From CAG-411 sp050875145 (GTDB lineage Bacteria; Bacillota; Clostridia; Lachnospirales; Lachnospiraceae): DNA of 64,000 nucleotides. The notes beneath the pieces are model-generated. The model did not search any database. It was not told the origin of the DNA and was given only the letters and a program-made list of their open reading frames with translations. The DNA is taken from positions 181,539 through 245,538 of the forward strand of contig JBNMLH010000003.1 of assembly GCA_050875145.1 (NCBI GenBank), in the 5' to 3' direction. The position numbers and the translations under genes were made by a program. This document shows positions 62,558 through 64,000 of the stretch, in pieces. How positions within the stretch are numbered: position 1 is the stretch's first letter; each line of letters opens with the position of its first letter.

Positions 62558-63406
62558 TCACATACTTCTTCCATCACATGTATACCCCCATATAATTACA
62601 TCCCCCTCTGAAATTTCATACTTAGAAGCTCCCACATTAGGTATTTTATCATTTACCAAATACAACCATCCACTCATATCACCTGCATTTTTTTCATATA
62701 AATGTCCAATTCCTTTTACATAAGTAGTTCCAAACATTTTAGAATATTCTGCATCTAATGCAACCTGATATTTCTGACACGCAGCAGCCAGTGCCTCATA
62801 AACATTCGTTCCTTCCTCAACAGATAATCTGGTAGCTGGTAAAATAATTCCATTATCAGGAACATACTTCCATAATTTATCATCAATCAAATCTTTCTTA
62901 TTTAAAAGAGAATTACATTGTATCGAAATGGTACATGTCAAATACTTTTTCGTATTTTCATCTGTTTTTCCATTATCCTTCTTTTTAGGTTGTTCTTTAT
63001 TGCTATTATTCTTCTTATCTTTATTACCTTTATCCTTATCTACCTTGCTTTTCGGACTCTCTGATGATTTCGCTTTCTTCTGATTATCTTTTCTTTCAGT
63101 CGACTTTTGCGTAGCCTTTTTTGTTTTTACTGCTTCCTTTGTTTTTTGAGGTTTTACAGTTTTATTTTTCTCTGTAGGTTGAAATGTCGGTAGCACTGTA
63201 GCCGTGACAATTGCACTATTAGATACCACAGCCACCTCTTGTGCATCATTTTCTATAATAATCTTATGTCCATCTTCGCCTTCATACACTGTTCTACTTT
63301 TTTTATAAGAAGAAGCCGATTGAAAATGAAGATTACTTATGCCAACAACTGCTACTACAATTAAAATAATTGCTAAAACAATACCTTTCCCTTTATTCTG
63401 CTTCAT
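62558..63406 (-). CDS. Membrane-anchored single-domain DUF4430 protein
   Basis: A 282-residue protein: N-terminal TM anchor (about 8-28), short beta region, a flexible Lys/Ser/Asn/Asp linker (about 75-155; KSKVDKDKGNKDKKNNSNKE), and a transcobalamin-like DUF4430 domain (about 157-282) containing RLSVEEGTNVYEALAAACQ, FGTTYVKGIGHLYEK and MSGWLYLVNDKIPNVGAS. GGGAG ribosome site. No alpha/alpha barrel of its own. Being tethered and next to the ECF genes, it might hand corrinoid to the S component (inference). Confidence 0.87.
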   Translation of the reverse strand: MKQNKGKGIVLAIILIVVAVVGISNLHFQSASSYKKSRTVYEGEDGHKIIIENDAQEVAVVSNSAIVTATVLPTFQPTEKNKTVKPQKTKEAVKTKKATQKSTERKDNQKKAKSSESPKSKVDKDKGNKDKKNNSNKEQPKKKDNGKTDENTKKYLTCTISIQCNSLLNKKDLIDDKLWKYVPDNGIILPATRLSVEEGTNVYEALAAACQKYQVALDAEYSKMFGTTYVKGIGHLYEKNAGDMSGWLYLVNDKIPNVGASKYEISEGDVIIWGYTCDGRSM

Positions 63407-63580
63407 ACGAACCCATTCACTCCCTTATTGTTTATCTATCTTTAACTCTCTTTTACTATATTCCTATCCTTCTTTTTACTCTTACCTAGTATAACCGATA
63501 TATTACATTTTTTCTAGATATAATTCTTATCCTCGAAAGGCAGATATATCTTATCAAATAAAAAAGTTTTTAAAAGAATC

Positions 63581-63612
63581 AAAAAAGGCTTCCATCCTAA
63601 GATGAAAACCTT
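63581..63612 (-). terminator. Terminator of the rRNA operon
   Basis: On the minus strand a 12-bp stem AAGGTTTTCATC / GATGGAAGCCTT (with G-U pairs) and a TTTTTTGATT tail, about 140 nt after the 23S 3' end. Confidence 0.88.
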
Positions 63613-63750
63613 TTCTCTGTACCTTCAAAACTACACACTGTATTCCATCCATAACTAGCCCAAGTACTAAGCTCGAAACTACCTCGCTAAGTGCTTGTGC
63701 ATGTATCGCACGTAAACGATAAGAATACTATCGTTAAGTGCTCATAACTA
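63613..63750 (-). other. Post-23S spacer without a 5S gene
   Basis: Between the 23S end and the terminator there are only short repeats (CTAGTTATG twice, AGCACTTA twice) and small hairpins, probably processing sites. No 5S rRNA or tRNA is present. Confidence 0.7.
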
Positions 63751-64000
63751 GGTCAAGACCTCGACCTATTAGTATTGGTCAGCTACATACGTTACCGTAC
63801 TTCCACCTCCAACCTATCAACCTTGTCGTCTTCAAGGGGTCTTACTAGCTTAACGCTACGGGATATCTTATCTTGAGGGGGGCTTCACGCTTAGATGCCT
63901 TCAGCGTTTATCCCTTCCAAACTTGGCTACTCGGCCATGCACTTGGCAGTACAACCGATACACCAGAGGTTCGTCCAACCCGGTCCTCTCGTACTAAGGT
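63751..64000 (-). rRNA. 23S ribosomal RNA, 3' end (partial)
   Basis: The reverse complement carries the conserved 23S tail: the sarcin-ricin loop region (AGTACGAGAGGACC), GTTCGTCCAA-type helices, the ATCTAAGCG region and the closing ACTAATAGGTCGAGG. The gene enters the window from the right and runs leftward; the exact 3' end near 63751 is estimated. Confidence 0.95.

Overview
The window looks like a chromosomal segment of a low-GC Gram-positive anaerobe of the Clostridia, most likely a Lachnospiraceae-type gut bacterium. The evidence is AT-rich third positions, strong AGGAGG-type ribosome binding sites, secreted proteins with no outer-membrane machinery, and several small families I associate with this group (DUF4250, DUF6514, a chorion-like high-cysteine protein). 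I cannot name a genus from sequence alone.

Layout. 1-3.6 kb: an aconitase-family hydratase (3' end outside the window) diverging from pyrB-pyrI. 3.6-10.2 kb: a six-gene MacAB/YknXYZ-like ABC efflux operon with two tandem adaptor proteins and an 11-bp direct repeat upstream. 10.3-12.9 kb: an HD-GYP response regulator and a histidine kinase. 13-26.9 kb: housekeeping genes (XRE regulator, SEC-C protein, rarA, DUF4250, IMPACT, DUF6514, a class A PBP, tyrA, queA, subtilase, aroC, trpS) and two copies of an unrecognised RNA motif, one after tyrA and one leading aroC. 27-37.5 kb: a secreted Cys/His-repeat protein, a transmembrane Ser/Thr kinase with an FkbM methyltransferase, luxS with a structured leader, small unknown genes, leuS and a divergent truA. 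37.6-40.7 kb: a type II restriction-modification pair (AlwI-family endonuclease and Dam-family methylase).

40.9-63.4 kb, all on the minus strand, is the most interesting part: an apparent cobalamin capture and import locus. It has a complete ECF transporter (T, a double-ATPase A, and S). It also has five or six exported proteins built from the two domains of animal intrinsic factor/transcobalamin: an alpha/alpha barrel (prenyltransferase/squalene-cyclase-like repeats) and a transcobalamin C-terminal-like domain (DUF4430). The domains occur alone, fused in reversed order, or split across neighbouring genes; one protein adds a beta-propeller. A cobalamin riboswitch with its own promoter and an intrinsic terminator sits in the middle and controls the distal half, which ends in a MoxR-DUF58-transglutaminase-like trio. 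My model: membrane-anchored and secreted haptocorrin-like proteins scavenge corrinoids at the surface and pass them to the ECF importer.

The window ends in the 3' part of a 23S rRNA gene on the minus strand, followed by a terminator and no 5S gene.
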